From an uncultured Gammaproteobacteria bacterium (GTDB taxonomy: Bacteria > Pseudomonadota > Gammaproteobacteria > PS1 > Pseudothioglobaceae): DNA of 48,966 bases. The translations under genes were made by a program, and so were the position numbers. Positions 24,495 to 35,803 of the stretch are shown here, piece after piece. How positions within the stretch are numbered: the stretch's first letter is position 1; each line of letters opens with the position of its first letter. Below the pieces are notes generated by a model, which was not told the DNA's origin, did not search any database, and worked only from the letters and a program-made list of their open reading frames with translations. The stretch lies in NCBI GenBank assembly GCA_902606745.1, contig CACLHR010000009.1, positions 1 through 48,966 of the forward strand, given 5' to 3'.

Positions 24495-25102
24495 GAACGA
24501 ATGTTGCTAATAAAAGATTTTATTTTATCAATATCTTTAACACCTTTTGCACTTTCAACACCACTTGAAGCATCCACTGCGTAAGGCTTCACTTGGCTGA
24601 TAGCTTCAGCTACATTGTCTGGATTAAGACCGCCTGCAAGAATCACGGGTAAGTCAATTTCAACGCATCCTAGGGACCAATCGAAAGGTTTGCCTGTGCC
24701 ACCATAGGTATTGGAACTATAAGAATCCAGTAATAAGGCACTAGCCTTTGAGAAGTCGCTGGCAATCTTTTTAAGATCAGTCTTTGAAGATACTCCAACT
24801 GACTTAATGAAGGGCATATCGTATTGCAAACATTCACTGTTAGTTTCGTCTCCATGGAACTGTAATGTATCAAGTGCAACTTCACAGAGAACTTCATCGA
24901 TTAGGCTTGGATTGGCATTAACAAACAAACCGACCCTATTGACGAAAGGAGGTAGAGCAGCAACAATTTCACAAGCTACATCTATGTTGACATGGCGAGG
25001 AGATTTATCATAAAACACCAAGCCAATAGCATCTACACCAGCAAGGGCAGCTTGCCGCGCATTTTCAGCATTTGTAAAACCACAAATCTTAACCTTTGTC
25101 AT
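24491..25102 (-). CDS. trpF: Phosphoribosylanthranilate isomerase
   Basis: This 203-residue (beta/alpha)8 enzyme of tryptophan synthesis converts phosphoribosylanthranilate to CdRP. It has N-terminal KICGFT with catalytic Cys7, [16 protein letters not shown], a [17 protein letters not shown] loop with the acidic residue, and the phosphate-binding [11 protein letters not shown] and VDASSGVES. It is a stand-alone gene, not fused to trpC, and directly precedes trpB. Confidence 0.96.
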   Translation of the reverse strand: MTKVKICGFTNAENARQAALAGVDAIGLVFYDKSPRHVNIDVACEIVAALPPFVNRVGLFVNANPSLIDEVLCEVALDTLQFHGDETNSECLQYDMPFIKSVGVSSKTDLKKIASDFSKASALLLDSYSSNTYGGTGKPFDWSLGCVEIDLPVILAGGLNPDNVAEAISQVKPYAVDASSGVESAKGVKDIDKIKSFISNIRS

Positions 25103-25214
25103 GTGCTCTCTACATTATTTTTTTTAAAGTAGGGATTTTCCCACAGCATAGAAAAAAATACTAGACAATCGGATAGCTACAACTTATTGATGTGATTGGC
25201 TTGTTTTTTTAGAA

Positions 25215-27533
25215 TCAGCTTTTTTTACGCTTTTTTGCCTTAGCTTTTGCTTTACCTTCGATAGCTTTTTTACATTCTTCAAGTGTCAAATCGATAGGTG
25301 CCTTGTCTCCAAATACTTTTTCAACAGTGACGTTTTTTTGTCCTTTTCCGCGTTTTTTTCCATTCCAAATATAGGGTCCAAAGCGACCATTTAGAATCTG
25401 AATATCGGAATCATCAAAAATTTTGATAACCCTTTCAGCGTCAAATTTATCTTTAGCAGCAATTAACTCCAAAGCGGTTTCAAGTGTAACTTCTTCAGGT
25501 GAAACGTCTTTCAAAGAGACGTATTTTTTTCCATATTGAATGTAGGGGCCAAAGCGTCCATAGTTGGCCTTAACGGTTTCTCCATCATCTGTCTTACCCA
25601 AAATTCTTGGCATTTTAAAAAGCTCTAGTGCCTCTGAAAGAGTTATAGTTTCGATATCTTGTCCTTTTCTCAATGATGCAAAAGTTGGCTTTTCTTCATC
25701 ATCCTGATGGCCAATTTGTGCGAATGGTCCATAACGCCCAAAACGAACACTAACGGTTTTACCTGTATCGGGGTCTTCACCCAATTCTCTCTTGCCGTGT
25801 GTCTCATCTCGGGACACATCTTTTGCAAGCTGAATCTGCTCGTGAAATGGATCATAAAAATTTCGAACAACGCCAGTCCACGGTTTAGATTCTTCTGCAA
25901 TTTTGTCAAAATCACTTTCAAGATTGGCAGTAAACTCGTAACCGATAATATTCCTGAAGTTGTTTAATAAGAAGTCAACCAATATATAGGCAACGCTTGT
26001 TGGAAATAACTTGTTTTTTTCGGCACCAGTGTTTTCACTTTGAGTTGATTCCGAAATAACACCATCCACAATCTCAATCTGTTGATAATCGCGCTGAACG
26101 CCTTCACGTGTCTCCTTAATAACGTAATTCCGATCTTGCACCGTTGTAATCATCGTTGCAAAAGTGGACGGTCTTCCAATGCCCATCTGTTCAATTTCTT
26201 TCACCAATGATGCCTCTGTATATCTCGGTTTTGCTCGAGAGAACGATTCTTTTGAAATTAAACCGATCAACGACAAAGATCCCCCAATATCAAGTTTTGG
26301 TAACAGCTTATCCTCACTAGCCATATAGTCATAAACTTTAAGGAAGCCGCTAAAGGACAACACCTCACCATCGGCAATAAAGTGCTCATTTCGGTTTTCA
26401 ATATCGATATTGATCTTGGTTTTTTGTAATTGTGCGTCACTCATTTGGGATGCCAATGTGCGCTTATATATCAAAGAATATAGCTTGGCCGATTGATCAT
26501 CTAAACCCAAAATGCTTGGCTTGGTTAAATCTGTCGGCCTGATGGCCTCGTGTGCCTCTTGAGCACTAGATGATTTAGTTTTATATCTCCTAGCTTGATG
26601 AAAATCTAAACCATAGGTTGAAACTATCACGTCTTGTGCAGCAGTTATTGCTTCCTCTGATAAGCTTAATGAATCAGTACGCATATAAGTAATCGCACCT
26701 TCGCGATATAAATTCTGTGCAATCGACATTGTCTGCTTTACAGAAAAACTCAATTTTTGAGATGCCTCTTGTTGCAAAGTTGAGGTAATAAAAGGGGCCT
26801 TAGGAGAACGCTTAGAAGGTTTTGTATCTATGGAAATGACCTTCATAGTGGCTTCTAATATATTCTCTACAAAAGCTCGAGCATCTTCTTTAGTAGCAAA
26901 ATCTTCATTGAGCTTCGCCTCAAACAATTCATTCGTCTCATCACTCAGAGTTGCCTTAACTTTATAACTACTTACAGGGCTATGTGCCGTAATTTCACGC
27001 TCCCTTTCAACTACTAATCGCACAACGGGGGATTGCACCCTTCCCGCTGAACGTGCGCCAGAAATTTTGCGCCACAACACAGGAGAAATTTCAAATCCGA
27101 CAAGTCGGTCAATAACGCGCCTTGCTTGTTGTGCGTCCACAAGATCTGAATTAATCGTTCTAGGCTTAGTTATGGCATCAGTGATGGCGCCTTTGGTAAT
27201 TTCATGAAAGACAATTCTTGGAGTATCTTCTGCTAGTGACAATGCTTGTTGTAGATGCCAAGCTATCGCTTCACCCTCACGGTCCTCATCGGTCGCAAGG
27301 TAGACTTTTTCAGCCGCTTTGACTGATTTTTTAAGATCAGAAACTATTTTCCTCTTGTCGCCACTAACTGCATAAGTGGGGAGAAAATTATTATTTAAAT
27401 CAATGCCCATGTCTTTCTTAGGCATATCTCTAATGTGGCCTATGCACGACTTAACAATATAGTCAGGGCCTAGAAACTTTTCAATCGTTTTTGCTTTCGC
27501 CGGTGACTCGACAATAACAAGATTTTTTGACAT
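25215..27533 (-). CDS. topA: DNA topoisomerase I
   Basis: This 772-residue type IA topoisomerase relaxes negative supercoils. The TOPRIM domain has the Glu in VIVESPAKAKTI and TDEDREGE (81-88). The active-site Tyr283 is in ITYMRTDS. The C-terminus lacks the Cys-rich zinc ribbons of E. coli TopA and carries three FGPY-type repeats instead (FGRYGPFAQIG, YGRFGPYIQYG, NGRFGPYIWNG), ending in a Lys-rich tail. Nine bases separate it from the upstream smg gene. Confidence 0.96.
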   Translation of the reverse strand: MSKNLVIVESPAKAKTIEKFLGPDYIVKSCIGHIRDMPKKDMGIDLNNNFLPTYAVSGDKRKIVSDLKKSVKAAEKVYLATDEDREGEAIAWHLQQALSLAEDTPRIVFHEITKGAITDAITKPRTINSDLVDAQQARRVIDRLVGFEISPVLWRKISGARSAGRVQSPVVRLVVEREREITAHSPVSSYKVKATLSDETNELFEAKLNEDFATKEDARAFVENILEATMKVISIDTKPSKRSPKAPFITSTLQQEASQKLSFSVKQTMSIAQNLYREGAITYMRTDSLSLSEEAITAAQDVIVSTYGLDFHQARRYKTKSSSAQEAHEAIRPTDLTKPSILGLDDQSAKLYSLIYKRTLASQMSDAQLQKTKINIDIENRNEHFIADGEVLSFSGFLKVYDYMASEDKLLPKLDIGGSLSLIGLISKESFSRAKPRYTEASLVKEIEQMGIGRPSTFATMITTVQDRNYVIKETREGVQRDYQQIEIVDGVISESTQSENTGAEKNKLFPTSVAYILVDFLLNNFRNIIGYEFTANLESDFDKIAEESKPWTGVVRNFYDPFHEQIQLAKDVSRDETHGKRELGEDPDTGKTVSVRFGRYGPFAQIGHQDDEEKPTFASLRKGQDIETITLSEALELFKMPRILGKTDDGETVKANYGRFGPYIQYGKKYVSLKDVSPEEVTLETALELIAAKDKFDAERVIKIFDDSDIQILNGRFGPYIWNGKKRGKGQKNVTVEKVFGDKAPIDLTLEECKKAIEGKAKAKAKKRKKS

Positions 27534-27541
27534 AAATTATC

Positions 27542-28030
27542 CTACTGTAAGGTAGGGTTGTCATCATAAAACACAACAGACTCAATCCATTGGGCTGGAA
27601 CGGGTGTCTCGGCACTATTTCCGATGACCATCATAACAACCCACTTTAAATCATCAATAGTCAATTTTGAGTCTTCCAATGACATAACTTGATCAATGAC
27701 TATTTCTCGCTGACTCGCACTTAACTGGCCCATATTTTCCATAAACATAATGAAACCTCTGGCCTTTGCATCGAGTTTGTTTTTTTCTAGCTCATTGTAG
27801 ATACGCATAGAATTATGAGTGGTATCAAAGGCAGTAATCCTTCCGTCTTGTAGTGCGGCAATATTTTCCAGCCAATTCAATGCCTTTTCGATTCGATCAG
27901 CGTCAAATCCAGCGTCAGATAGATGAGACTTTAAAAGATCGTCATCCACCTCTTGTGCTGAATCCTGCTCAGCAGATTCAAACAAAATATCGAACATGAA
28001 AGTTAATACATCCAGAATATTATTAGTCAT
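27542..28030 (-). CDS. smg: Smg/DUF494 family protein
   Basis: This 162-residue acidic protein matches the Smg (DUF494) family, found beside DNA processing or topA genes in gammaproteobacteria. It starts with ILDVLTFMFDILFE and has a helical C-terminal half with LTIDDLKWVVMMVI. The biochemical role is not established. The order smg-topA, with a 9-base gap, suggests co-transcription. Confidence 0.9.
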   Translation of the reverse strand: MTNNILDVLTFMFDILFESAEQDSAQEVDDDLLKSHLSDAGFDADRIEKALNWLENIAALQDGRITAFDTTHNSMRIYNELEKNKLDAKARGFIMFMENMGQLSASQREIVIDQVMSLEDSKLTIDDLKWVVMMVIGNSAETPVPAQWIESVVFYDDNPTLQ

Positions 28031-28204
28031 ATAGCCTCATCAAATTAATACATAATTCACAACATCGCCTTTGTCACTTCAATTGAAAAACCAAGAAACA
28101 GAAACGCTTGGATGACTACTTAAGGGCAAGACGCACATTTTTCAACCACCTGATCAATCGATATTAATCCATATGATAGGTATTTTAATAATATACCTGT
28201 TTCG

Positions 28205-28213
28205 TTATCCACA
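28205..28213 (+). promoter_or_regulatory. DnaA box (perfect consensus)
   Basis: TTATCCACA is a perfect DnaA box in the roughly 300-bp AT-rich gap between divergent smg and rpmH. In several gammaproteobacteria oriC lies close to rpmH. Only one perfect box is seen, so a full origin is not shown; it may be part of an origin or a DnaA-controlled site. Confidence 0.4.
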
Positions 28214-28332
28214 TGTTTATCAAAGCTTGAGTTTATTAAGGATTTTATAGCATACAAACTGTCATTTAACAAATATAATGACTTTAAGCAAGTATGGTAA
28301 AATTCCAAGATTTTTGTTAGTAGATATTCATT

Positions 28333-28467
28333 ATGAAAAGAACATTTCAACCAAGCGTACTAAAACGTAAACGTAATCATGGCTTCAGAGCCAGAATGAA
28401 GACGCGTGCTGGTCGTGCCATCCTAAGTGCACGTAGAAAAAAAGGCCGCAAACGCTTAGCCGCTTAA
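28333..28467 (+). CDS. rpmH: 50S ribosomal protein L34
   Basis: This 44-residue L34 has the family sequence from [18 protein letters not shown] to the very basic tail KKGRKRLAA. It belongs to the large ribosomal subunit. Its stop is four bases before the rnpA start, the usual rpmH-rnpA arrangement. Confidence 0.98.
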   Translation: MKRTFQPSVLKRKRNHGFRARMKTRAGRAILSARRKKGRKRLAA

Positions 28468-28471
28468 TATA

Positions 28472-28822
28472 ATGAATCGCTCGCTCGTTCAAGGTGCGCG
28501 TATAACCAAAGCTAGAGACTACACGCACATTTTCCAACAGGGTATGCACTCTCAGAGCAAGTTTTGGAAGTTGATAGCCATTTCCTCAGGGCAAGCAATT
28601 CCAAGGCTAGGTCTCGCAATCTCTAAAAAGATATGTAAAAGAGCGGTTGATCGAAACTTTTTTAAGCGCTTAGCGAGAGAAACCTTTAGACAGCATCAAG
28701 ATGAATTCGATCTTCTGGACTTTGTAGTGATGATAAAAAAAATACCTAATACGAATAACCAAGAATTGGTATCAGATCTACTATCTTTGTTAAAAAAAGC
28801 TAACCAAGGACTTAAATCATAA
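28472..28822 (+). CDS. rnpA: Ribonuclease P protein component
   Basis: This 116-residue basic protein subunit of RNase P supports tRNA 5' maturation. The RNR-type signature is present as AVDRNFFKRLARETFRQHQ, preceded by RLGLAISKK. The stop overlaps the yidD start by one base (TAATG), which couples their translation. Confidence 0.96.
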   Translation: MNRSLVQGARITKARDYTHIFQQGMHSQSKFWKLIAISSGQAIPRLGLAISKKICKRAVDRNFFKRLARETFRQHQDEFDLLDFVVMIKKIPNTNNQELVSDLLSLLKKANQGLKS

Positions 28823-29046
28823 TGCGTTACATATTACTTATATTAATTAAGGGCTACCAGTGGCTAATTAGTCCATTGCTTGGAAACAACTGTCGCCATA
28901 TACCTAGTTGCTCAGAATACACCTTTGAAGCTATCAAATCTCACGGCGCAGTTAGAGGTATAGGACTTGGCGCAAAAAGAATCAGCAAGTGCCATCCCTG
29001 GTCTGAAGCAAAATTTGACCCCGTACCCAAAAAGTTACCTAACTAA
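28822..29046 (+). CDS. yidD: Membrane protein insertion efficiency factor YidD
   Basis: This 74-residue YidD has the conserved YQWLISPLLGNNCRHIPSCS start, with Cys residues, and ISKCHPW near the end. It is a small inner-membrane-associated protein that aids YidC-dependent insertion. It lies between rnpA and yidC, as in most gammaproteobacteria. Confidence 0.95.
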   Translation: MRYILLILIKGYQWLISPLLGNNCRHIPSCSEYTFEAIKSHGAVRGIGLGAKRISKCHPWSEAKFDPVPKKLPN

Positions 29047-29066
29047 TTGAAGCCAAGAAAACAGCC

Positions 29067-30707
29067 ATGAATACTCAAAAAATATTCCTCTTTATCGCAA
29101 TCTTCTTAACTGTATTTCTTCTTTGGGATAAATGGGAACTAACCAAAACAACTGACGAAAATGGCAACACTATAACTCAAACCAGCATAGTTGCTTCTGA
29201 TTCACAAAACAACACCATTGATGTTCCTGAAGTCTCAGATGTGCCTAGTCCTGTTGCTACTATCGTCGAAGATACAACGCCATTAATGAACGAATCTATT
29301 ACCCAAGGACCTTATACAACTGTTACTACAGATTTGTTGACATTGCAAATTTCACATAAAGGTGGAACAATAATTAATGCCTACCTAAATAAGTATCCAA
29401 AAGAGTTAAACTCAGAAGACAAATTTCAATTACTAAGCAACAATACTGGAAGTATTTTCCAAGCACAAAGTGGCCTTCTGCCGGCTGATCAGATGCCAAC
29501 TCACCATTCAGAATACTCCTCTGATCAACAAGATTACTTCCTAGGGGATAAAGACGAACTCATTGTGCCACTCACTTGGAAAGGCGACAACGGTGTCCTC
29601 GTAACTAAAAATTACCACTTCAAACCTAACAGCTATATTGTTGAGGTTAACTATCAAATTACCAATAACAGCGGCATTGAACAAACCGTAAGCAGTTACA
29701 CTCAGCTAGTGCGTGACAGTGTAGATGACTCTGGAGGCATGATTGGCATGCGACATTACTCTGGGGCAGCAACTTATAACGACGAAGAAATTTTCGAAAA
29801 AATTGATTTCGAAGATTTTGACTCTTCACCTAAGATGGTCTCCAAAGGCGGTTGGGGTGCAATGCTTCAGCACTACTTTTTTACCGCATGGATTCCTAAC
29901 GAAAACGAAATTCATACCTATTCAACCAAATCTAATAATGGTAAATATCTTTTGACAACGGTTAATCCAGGTCTAAAAATCGCTCCAGGAAATCAAGCAA
30001 CGCTTGCAAATAACCAACTCTATATTGGCCCTAAAGAACATGCACGTTTGGAACTTCTAGCCCCTGGCATAGACAAAACAGTCGACTACGGCATTCTTTA
30101 TATTGTTGCCAAACCCCTGTCGGTAGTTCTGCACTGGATCAATAGCTATATTGTTAACTGGGCATTGTCTATTGTTGCTTTAACATTTCTTATAAAACTA
30201 GCCTTTTATAAACTTTCTGAGAAATCATTCCGCTCGATGGCAGGCATGAAAAAATTAGCACCTAGGTTACAAAAGATTAAAGAAACTTATGAAGGTGATA
30301 AGCAAAAAATTGGTAAAAAAACAATGGAGTTATATAAAAAGGAGAAGATCAATCCTGCGGCGGGTTGTTTACCTATCTTGGTTCAGATTCCAGTTTTTAT
30401 TTCAGTTTATTGGGTGCTCATAGAGATGGTTGAATTGAGACAAACTCCATTCTTATATTTGCCAGACCTAGCTATGAAAGACCCATACTTTATATTACCG
30501 TTAATTATGGGTGCCTCTATGTGGTTTCAGCAGCGACTTAATCCACCACCGGCAGACCCAATGCAAGCAAAGATTATGATGATGCTACCATTTATATTTA
30601 CGATTTTCTTCTTTTGGTTCCCAGCAGGATTGGTACTATACTGGGTTACCAACAACGTTCTGTCAATTGTTCAACAAATGTATATCAACAAAAAAATCAA
30701 TGGCTAG
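29067..30707 (+). CDS. yidC: Membrane protein insertase YidC
   Basis: This 546-residue insertase for inner-membrane proteins has an N-terminal membrane anchor (residues 5-21) and a large periplasmic domain to about residue 345. The conserved C-terminal insertase core follows, with five membrane segments (INSYIVNWALSIVALTF, GCLPILVQIPVFISVYWVL and FIFTIFFFWFPAGLVLYW). Length and domain order are those of Gram-negative YidC. It closes the rpmH-rnpA-yidD-yidC block and is followed after 10 bases by a KdsC-like gene instead of mnmE. Confidence 0.97.
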   Translation: MNTQKIFLFIAIFLTVFLLWDKWELTKTTDENGNTITQTSIVASDSQNNTIDVPEVSDVPSPVATIVEDTTPLMNESITQGPYTTVTTDLLTLQISHKGGTIINAYLNKYPKELNSEDKFQLLSNNTGSIFQAQSGLLPADQMPTHHSEYSSDQQDYFLGDKDELIVPLTWKGDNGVLVTKNYHFKPNSYIVEVNYQITNNSGIEQTVSSYTQLVRDSVDDSGGMIGMRHYSGAATYNDEEIFEKIDFEDFDSSPKMVSKGGWGAMLQHYFFTAWIPNENEIHTYSTKSNNGKYLLTTVNPGLKIAPGNQATLANNQLYIGPKEHARLELLAPGIDKTVDYGILYIVAKPLSVVLHWINSYIVNWALSIVALTFLIKLAFYKLSEKSFRSMAGMKKLAPRLQKIKETYEGDKQKIGKKTMELYKKEKINPAAGCLPILVQIPVFISVYWVLIEMVELRQTPFLYLPDLAMKDPYFILPLIMGASMWFQQRLNPPPADPMQAKIMMMLPFIFTIFFFWFPAGLVLYWVTNNVLSIVQQMYINKKING

Positions 30708-30717
30708 ATAAATCACA

Positions 30718-31251
30718 ATGAAATTAGATGATGACACAATTGAAATAGCAAAACAAGTAAAACTTCTAGTCTTGGATGTTGACGGTGTTTTAACAGATGG
30801 TGGTATCTATTTTGATGACTCTGGCAAAGAATTGAAAAAATTTAATTCGTTGGATGGTTATGGCATAAAAATGCTACTTTCATCAGGCTTTGAAGTTGCC
30901 GTGATATCATCAAGAAGCACCCCTTCTGTAGCTCATAGGATGGAAGGTTTAGGGGTCAAGCACTGTTACCAAGATCAATCAGATAAGAATATAAAAATGC
31001 AACAAATCCTGGAGACACTTTCTTTGAATGTCGACCAGGTGGCTTTTGTTGGTGATGACGTTATGGACTTAACGGTCATGAAAAAAATTGCCCTACCAAT
31101 AGCAGTTGCAAACGCCCACCTTTTTGTAAAAGAACACGCACTACTTATTACAGAGAATAGCGGTGGTAATGGCGCTGTCAGAGAAGTATGTGATTTCCTA
31201 CTTAAGGCTCATAGTAAGTATGACGACTTAATGAAGTCACATCTTAAATGA
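30718..31251 (+). CDS. kdsC: KdsC-like HAD phosphatase (KDO-8-phosphate phosphatase)
   Basis: This 177-residue HAD-family C0-type phosphatase has catalytic Asp20 and Asp22 in LDVDGVLTDGGIY, SSRSTPSV as the second motif and FVGDDVMDL as the metal-binding motif. It has the short cap-less form that assembles as a tetramer. KdsC removes phosphate from KDO-8-phosphate in lipopolysaccharide core synthesis. The last four bases overlap the next gene (ATGA). Confidence 0.88.
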   Translation: MKLDDDTIEIAKQVKLLVLDVDGVLTDGGIYFDDSGKELKKFNSLDGYGIKMLLSSGFEVAVISSRSTPSVAHRMEGLGVKHCYQDQSDKNIKMQQILETLSLNVDQVAFVGDDVMDLTVMKKIALPIAVANAHLFVKEHALLITENSGGNGAVREVCDFLLKAHSKYDDLMKSHLK

Positions 31252-31553
31252 CATCTTTTCAAGCTCAATGTTATAAAGCCTTAAAAAAGGTTCCTTCTGG
31301 CAAAGTGATTACATATAGTGGTCTTGCCAAAATGGTGGGCCGACCTAAAGCACACCGAGCTGTAGGTAATGCAATGAATAAAAATCCCTTTGCACCTCAA
31401 GTGCCTTGTCACAGAGTGGTGAAATCAAATGCTGATTTAGGTGGTTTCGGAGGTGGCTCCAAACTCAAAATAAAACGCCTTCAAGAAGAAGGCGTTAAAG
31501 TTCTAAATAATAAGATTGTTGACTTTGAGTCTATCCTGTTTAAGGCTCATTAA
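31248..31553 (+). CDS. MGMT-family protein (short DNA methyltransferase domain)
   Basis: This 101-residue protein holds only the C-terminal methyltransferase domain of O6-alkylguanine-DNA alkyltransferases. The active site PCHRVV retains Cys54, unlike alkyltransferase-like proteins where it is Trp. VPSGKVITYSGLA and a helix HRAVGNAMNKNP precede it. It probably repairs or senses alkylated DNA bases. It is coupled to the KdsC-like gene. Its 3' end contains, on the other strand, the terminator of the ATP synthase operon, and its stop overlaps the atpC stop. Confidence 0.87.
   Translation: MTSFQAQCYKALKKVPSGKVITYSGLAKMVGRPKAHRAVGNAMNKNPFAPQVPCHRVVKSNADLGGFGGGSKLKIKRLQEEGVKVLNNKIVDFESILFKAH
31466..31496 (-). 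terminator. Rho-independent terminator of the atp operon, inside the MGMT gene
   Basis: On the minus strand GAAGGCGTT pairs with AACGCCTTC (31474-31496), a perfect 9-bp stem with a 5-base loop, followed by TTATTTT. It lies about 55 bases past the atpC stop and within the opposing MGMT coding region. Codons there encode RLQEEGV, so coding and terminator functions overlap. Confidence 0.75.
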
Positions 31554-31966
31554 CGCCTTTTACCACGCATCTTAGTGATCATTTGAAGTTGTGCCATAGA
31601 CTCGGCCAGTGCAGCTTGGGTTGTGGAGACATCTTGGTCTGATTGTGCATTAGACATAGCTTCTTCAGCACGCTGTTTCGCTTCAAGGGCTTTTGACTCG
31701 TCGAGGTCATTGGCACGAATAGCTGTATCAGAAAAAATTGTGACAGTATCAGGCTGAACCTCAATAATGCCGCCAGAAACAAAAATGGATTCCATGCCAT
31801 TTTCTGTCTCAACTCTTACCTCTCCAGGCTTAAGTGTACTAATCAGTGGCACATGCTGTGGGTAGACACCAATCTCACCCATAGTAGCAGGTGCAAACAC
31901 ACAGTTTGCTTCGCCTGAGTAGATTTCCTCAGTTGCACTAACTACATCAACATGAATTACTGACAT
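31550..31966 (-). CDS. atpC: ATP synthase F1 epsilon subunit
   Basis: This 138-residue epsilon subunit of F1 has an N-terminal beta-sandwich (IHVDVVSATEEIYSGEA, GVYPQHVPLISTLKPGEV) and a C-terminal helical hairpin. It is the last gene of the operon, with one base between it and atpD. Its stop overlaps that of the convergent MGMT gene. Confidence 0.96.
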   Translation of the reverse strand: MSVIHVDVVSATEEIYSGEANCVFAPATMGEIGVYPQHVPLISTLKPGEVRVETENGMESIFVSGGIIEVQPDTVTIFSDTAIRANDLDESKALEAKQRAEEAMSNAQSDQDVSTTQAALAESMAQLQMITKMRGKRR

Positions 31967-33370
<1,404 letters not shown>

Positions 33371-34234
33371 CTAAACAGCAGCCGCACCACCAACAATCTC
33401 AGAGATCTCCTGAGTTATTGCAGCTTGCCTTGCCTTATTGTAAATTAACCCTAACTCTTTGATCATATCTCCAGCATTGTCAGTTGCACTCTTCATCGCA
33501 ATCATACGGGATGATTGTTCACAAGCCATATTTTCAACAATGCCTTGGTATACTAAGGCTTCGATATAGCGAACCAACAATGCAGTTAATGCTTCTTCGG
33601 CATCTGGTTCGTAGATATAATCCCAATAGTGGTCCATACCCTCAGTCTCTGTGATTTCCATTGGCACAATTTGTTTAACAGTAGGAACTTGAGTCATGGT
33701 ATTTTCAAACATGTTGTAAGCAATCATGATTTGATTAAGCTCGCCTGCATCATAACGGTCTAACATTACTTTAATAACACCTAAAAGGTCATCAAAGCGA
33801 GGAGTGTCTCCAATATCAGTCAAAACAGATGCAATGTTTAGTCCAGTATTTTTGAAAAATGAGGTGGCCTTTTTACCAATCGTACAGAGCTCAATTTCAA
33901 TACTGTCTGATTGCCAAACGGTTATATCTTTCAAAAGGCTTCTAAACAAATTGTTGTTTAAACCACCACAAAGACCCCTATCACTTGAGATAACGATAAC
34001 TCCAATCCGCTTAACGTCAGTAGAGGCTGTCATATAAGGATGCTTAAACTCAGAATGGGCATGAGTTAAGTGTCCAATAACATTAAGAATTTTTTCAGAA
34101 TAAGGACGCGAAGCCCGCATCCTATCCTGTGCTTTTTTCATCTTAGAAGCAGCAACCATTTCCATGGCTGAAGTAATCTTCTGAGTATTTTGAATACTCG
34201 AGATTTGCGTCCTAATTTCCTTACCTACTGCCAT
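33371..34234 (-). CDS. atpG: ATP synthase F1 gamma subunit
   Basis: This 287-residue rotor shaft has N-terminal [27 protein letters not shown] and C-terminal [19 protein letters not shown], the two conserved coiled-coil ends. The central Rossmann-like part includes [11 protein letters not shown]. It lies six bases after atpA in the usual order. Confidence 0.97.
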   Translation of the reverse strand: MAVGKEIRTQISSIQNTQKITSAMEMVAASKMKKAQDRMRASRPYSEKILNVIGHLTHAHSEFKHPYMTASTDVKRIGVIVISSDRGLCGGLNNNLFRSLLKDITVWQSDSIEIELCTIGKKATSFFKNTGLNIASVLTDIGDTPRFDDLLGVIKVMLDRYDAGELNQIMIAYNMFENTMTQVPTVKQIVPMEITETEGMDHYWDYIYEPDAEEALTALLVRYIEALVYQGIVENMACEQSSRMIAMKSATDNAGDMIKELGLIYNKARQAAITQEISEIVGGAAAV

Positions 34235-34240
34235 AGTTTT

Positions 34241-35782
34241 TTACCAAGTATTGTTAGCCTTAAAGTCATCAATTGCTGCTTGAAGTCCTGCAGCAATGTC
34301 GTCGTTGTAATCGCCAGACTCATTGATTTTAGCCATCAAGTCAGCTTGGTTTGCATTCATATATGCCAAAAGTGCAGCTTCAAAATCAACCACTTTATTA
34401 ACTTCAACATCGTCCAAAGCACCAGAGTTTGCTGCAAAAAGTGATGCCGCAGTTTCAGCAACATTCAGAGGCGAGTATTGTGCTTGTTTCATCAGTTCAG
34501 TAACACGTTGACCACGATCAATTTGTGCTTTGGTTTCTGAATCAAGGTCTGATGCAAACTGAGCAAACGCAGCTAGCTCTCGGTACTGCGCCAAGTCTAG
34601 ACGTATACCTCCGCCTAACTTCTTAATAGATTTAGTCTGGGCAGCACCACCAACTCGCGATACTGAAAGACCAGCATTAATCGCAGGACGAATGCCGGCG
34701 TTAAAAAGGTCAGTCTCTAAAAAGATCTGACCATCTGTAATTGAAATAACGTTCGTTGGAACGAAAGCTGATACGTCACCCGCTTGTGTCTCAATAATTG
34801 GTAGCGCTGTTAAAGAACCCGTCTTACCCTTAACTTTACCATTAGTTATTTTTTCTACATAATCGGCATTCACGCGTGATGCTCTTTCTAATAAACGAGA
34901 GTGCAAATAGAATACGTCTCCTGGATACGCTTCACGACCTGGTGGGCGTCTCAAAAGAAGTGACACTTGTCGATAAGCCCAAGCTTGTTTAGTTAAGTCG
35001 TCATAAATAATAAGTGCGTCTTCACCACGGTCACGAAAATACTCACCCATTGCACAACCAGCATATGGAGCAATATACTGAAGCGCTGCAGAATCTGATG
35101 CAGATGCCGAAACAATAATAGTATGCTCAAGTGCACCGTGTTCTTCTAGCTTAAGAGCAACCGCCGCAACTGAAGAGGCTTTCTGACCGATAGCAACATA
35201 AATACATTTAACGCCAGTACCCTTTTGATTAATAATGGTATCTATAGCAACTGCTGTTTTACCTGTTTGACGGTCACCAATAATCAACTCACGCTGCCCG
35301 CGACCAATTGGCACCATTGAGTCAATGGCCTTAATGCCTGTTTGTATGGGTTGACTAACTGATTGTCTTTCAATTACACCTGGAGCAACAACCTCAAGTG
35401 GGCGAGACTCAGAAGCTTTGATTTCACCCTTACCTTCAAGATCAAATCCAAGTGGGTTGACCACGCGACCTAGAAGTTCACTACCAACTGGTACTTCCAT
35501 AATTCGATTTGTACACTTAACCGTGTCACCCTCTGATATATGAAGGTAGTCACCTAGAACAACCGCACCAACTGAATCTTGCTCAAGGTTAAGCGCTAGA
35601 CCAAAAGTGTTACCGGGGAATTCTAGCATCTCACCGAACTGTGCATCAGCTAAACCATGAATACGAACGATTCCATCACTTACGCTGATTACTGTGCCTT
35701 CTGTGCGGGCTTCTGCTGAAAAGTCAAAACCCTCTATTTCTTTTTTAATTAAATCACTGATTTCAGAAGCGTTTAATTGCAT
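34241..35782 (-). CDS. atpA: ATP synthase F1 alpha subunit
   Basis: This 513-residue non-catalytic nucleotide-binding subunit has P-loop GDRQTGKT (169-176), [37 protein letters not shown], and the essential Arg in [11 protein letters not shown]. The length matches E. coli AtpA. Confidence 0.98.
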   Translation of the reverse strand: MQLNASEISDLIKKEIEGFDFSAEARTEGTVISVSDGIVRIHGLADAQFGEMLEFPGNTFGLALNLEQDSVGAVVLGDYLHISEGDTVKCTNRIMEVPVGSELLGRVVNPLGFDLEGKGEIKASESRPLEVVAPGVIERQSVSQPIQTGIKAIDSMVPIGRGQRELIIGDRQTGKTAVAIDTIINQKGTGVKCIYVAIGQKASSVAAVALKLEEHGALEHTIIVSASASDSAALQYIAPYAGCAMGEYFRDRGEDALIIYDDLTKQAWAYRQVSLLLRRPPGREAYPGDVFYLHSRLLERASRVNADYVEKITNGKVKGKTGSLTALPIIETQAGDVSAFVPTNVISITDGQIFLETDLFNAGIRPAINAGLSVSRVGGAAQTKSIKKLGGGIRLDLAQYRELAAFAQFASDLDSETKAQIDRGQRVTELMKQAQYSPLNVAETAASLFAANSGALDDVEVNKVVDFEAALLAYMNANQADLMAKINESGDYNDDIAAGLQAAIDDFKANNTW

Positions 35783-35803
35783 AACTAACCTCTCTATATA
35801 TAA

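Noticed and set aside
28120-28350. A 76-codon minus-strand frame between smg and rpmH
   Set aside because: It overlaps the start of rpmH and the DnaA box region, has no ribosome binding site, and its composition looks like translated AT-rich non-coding DNA.
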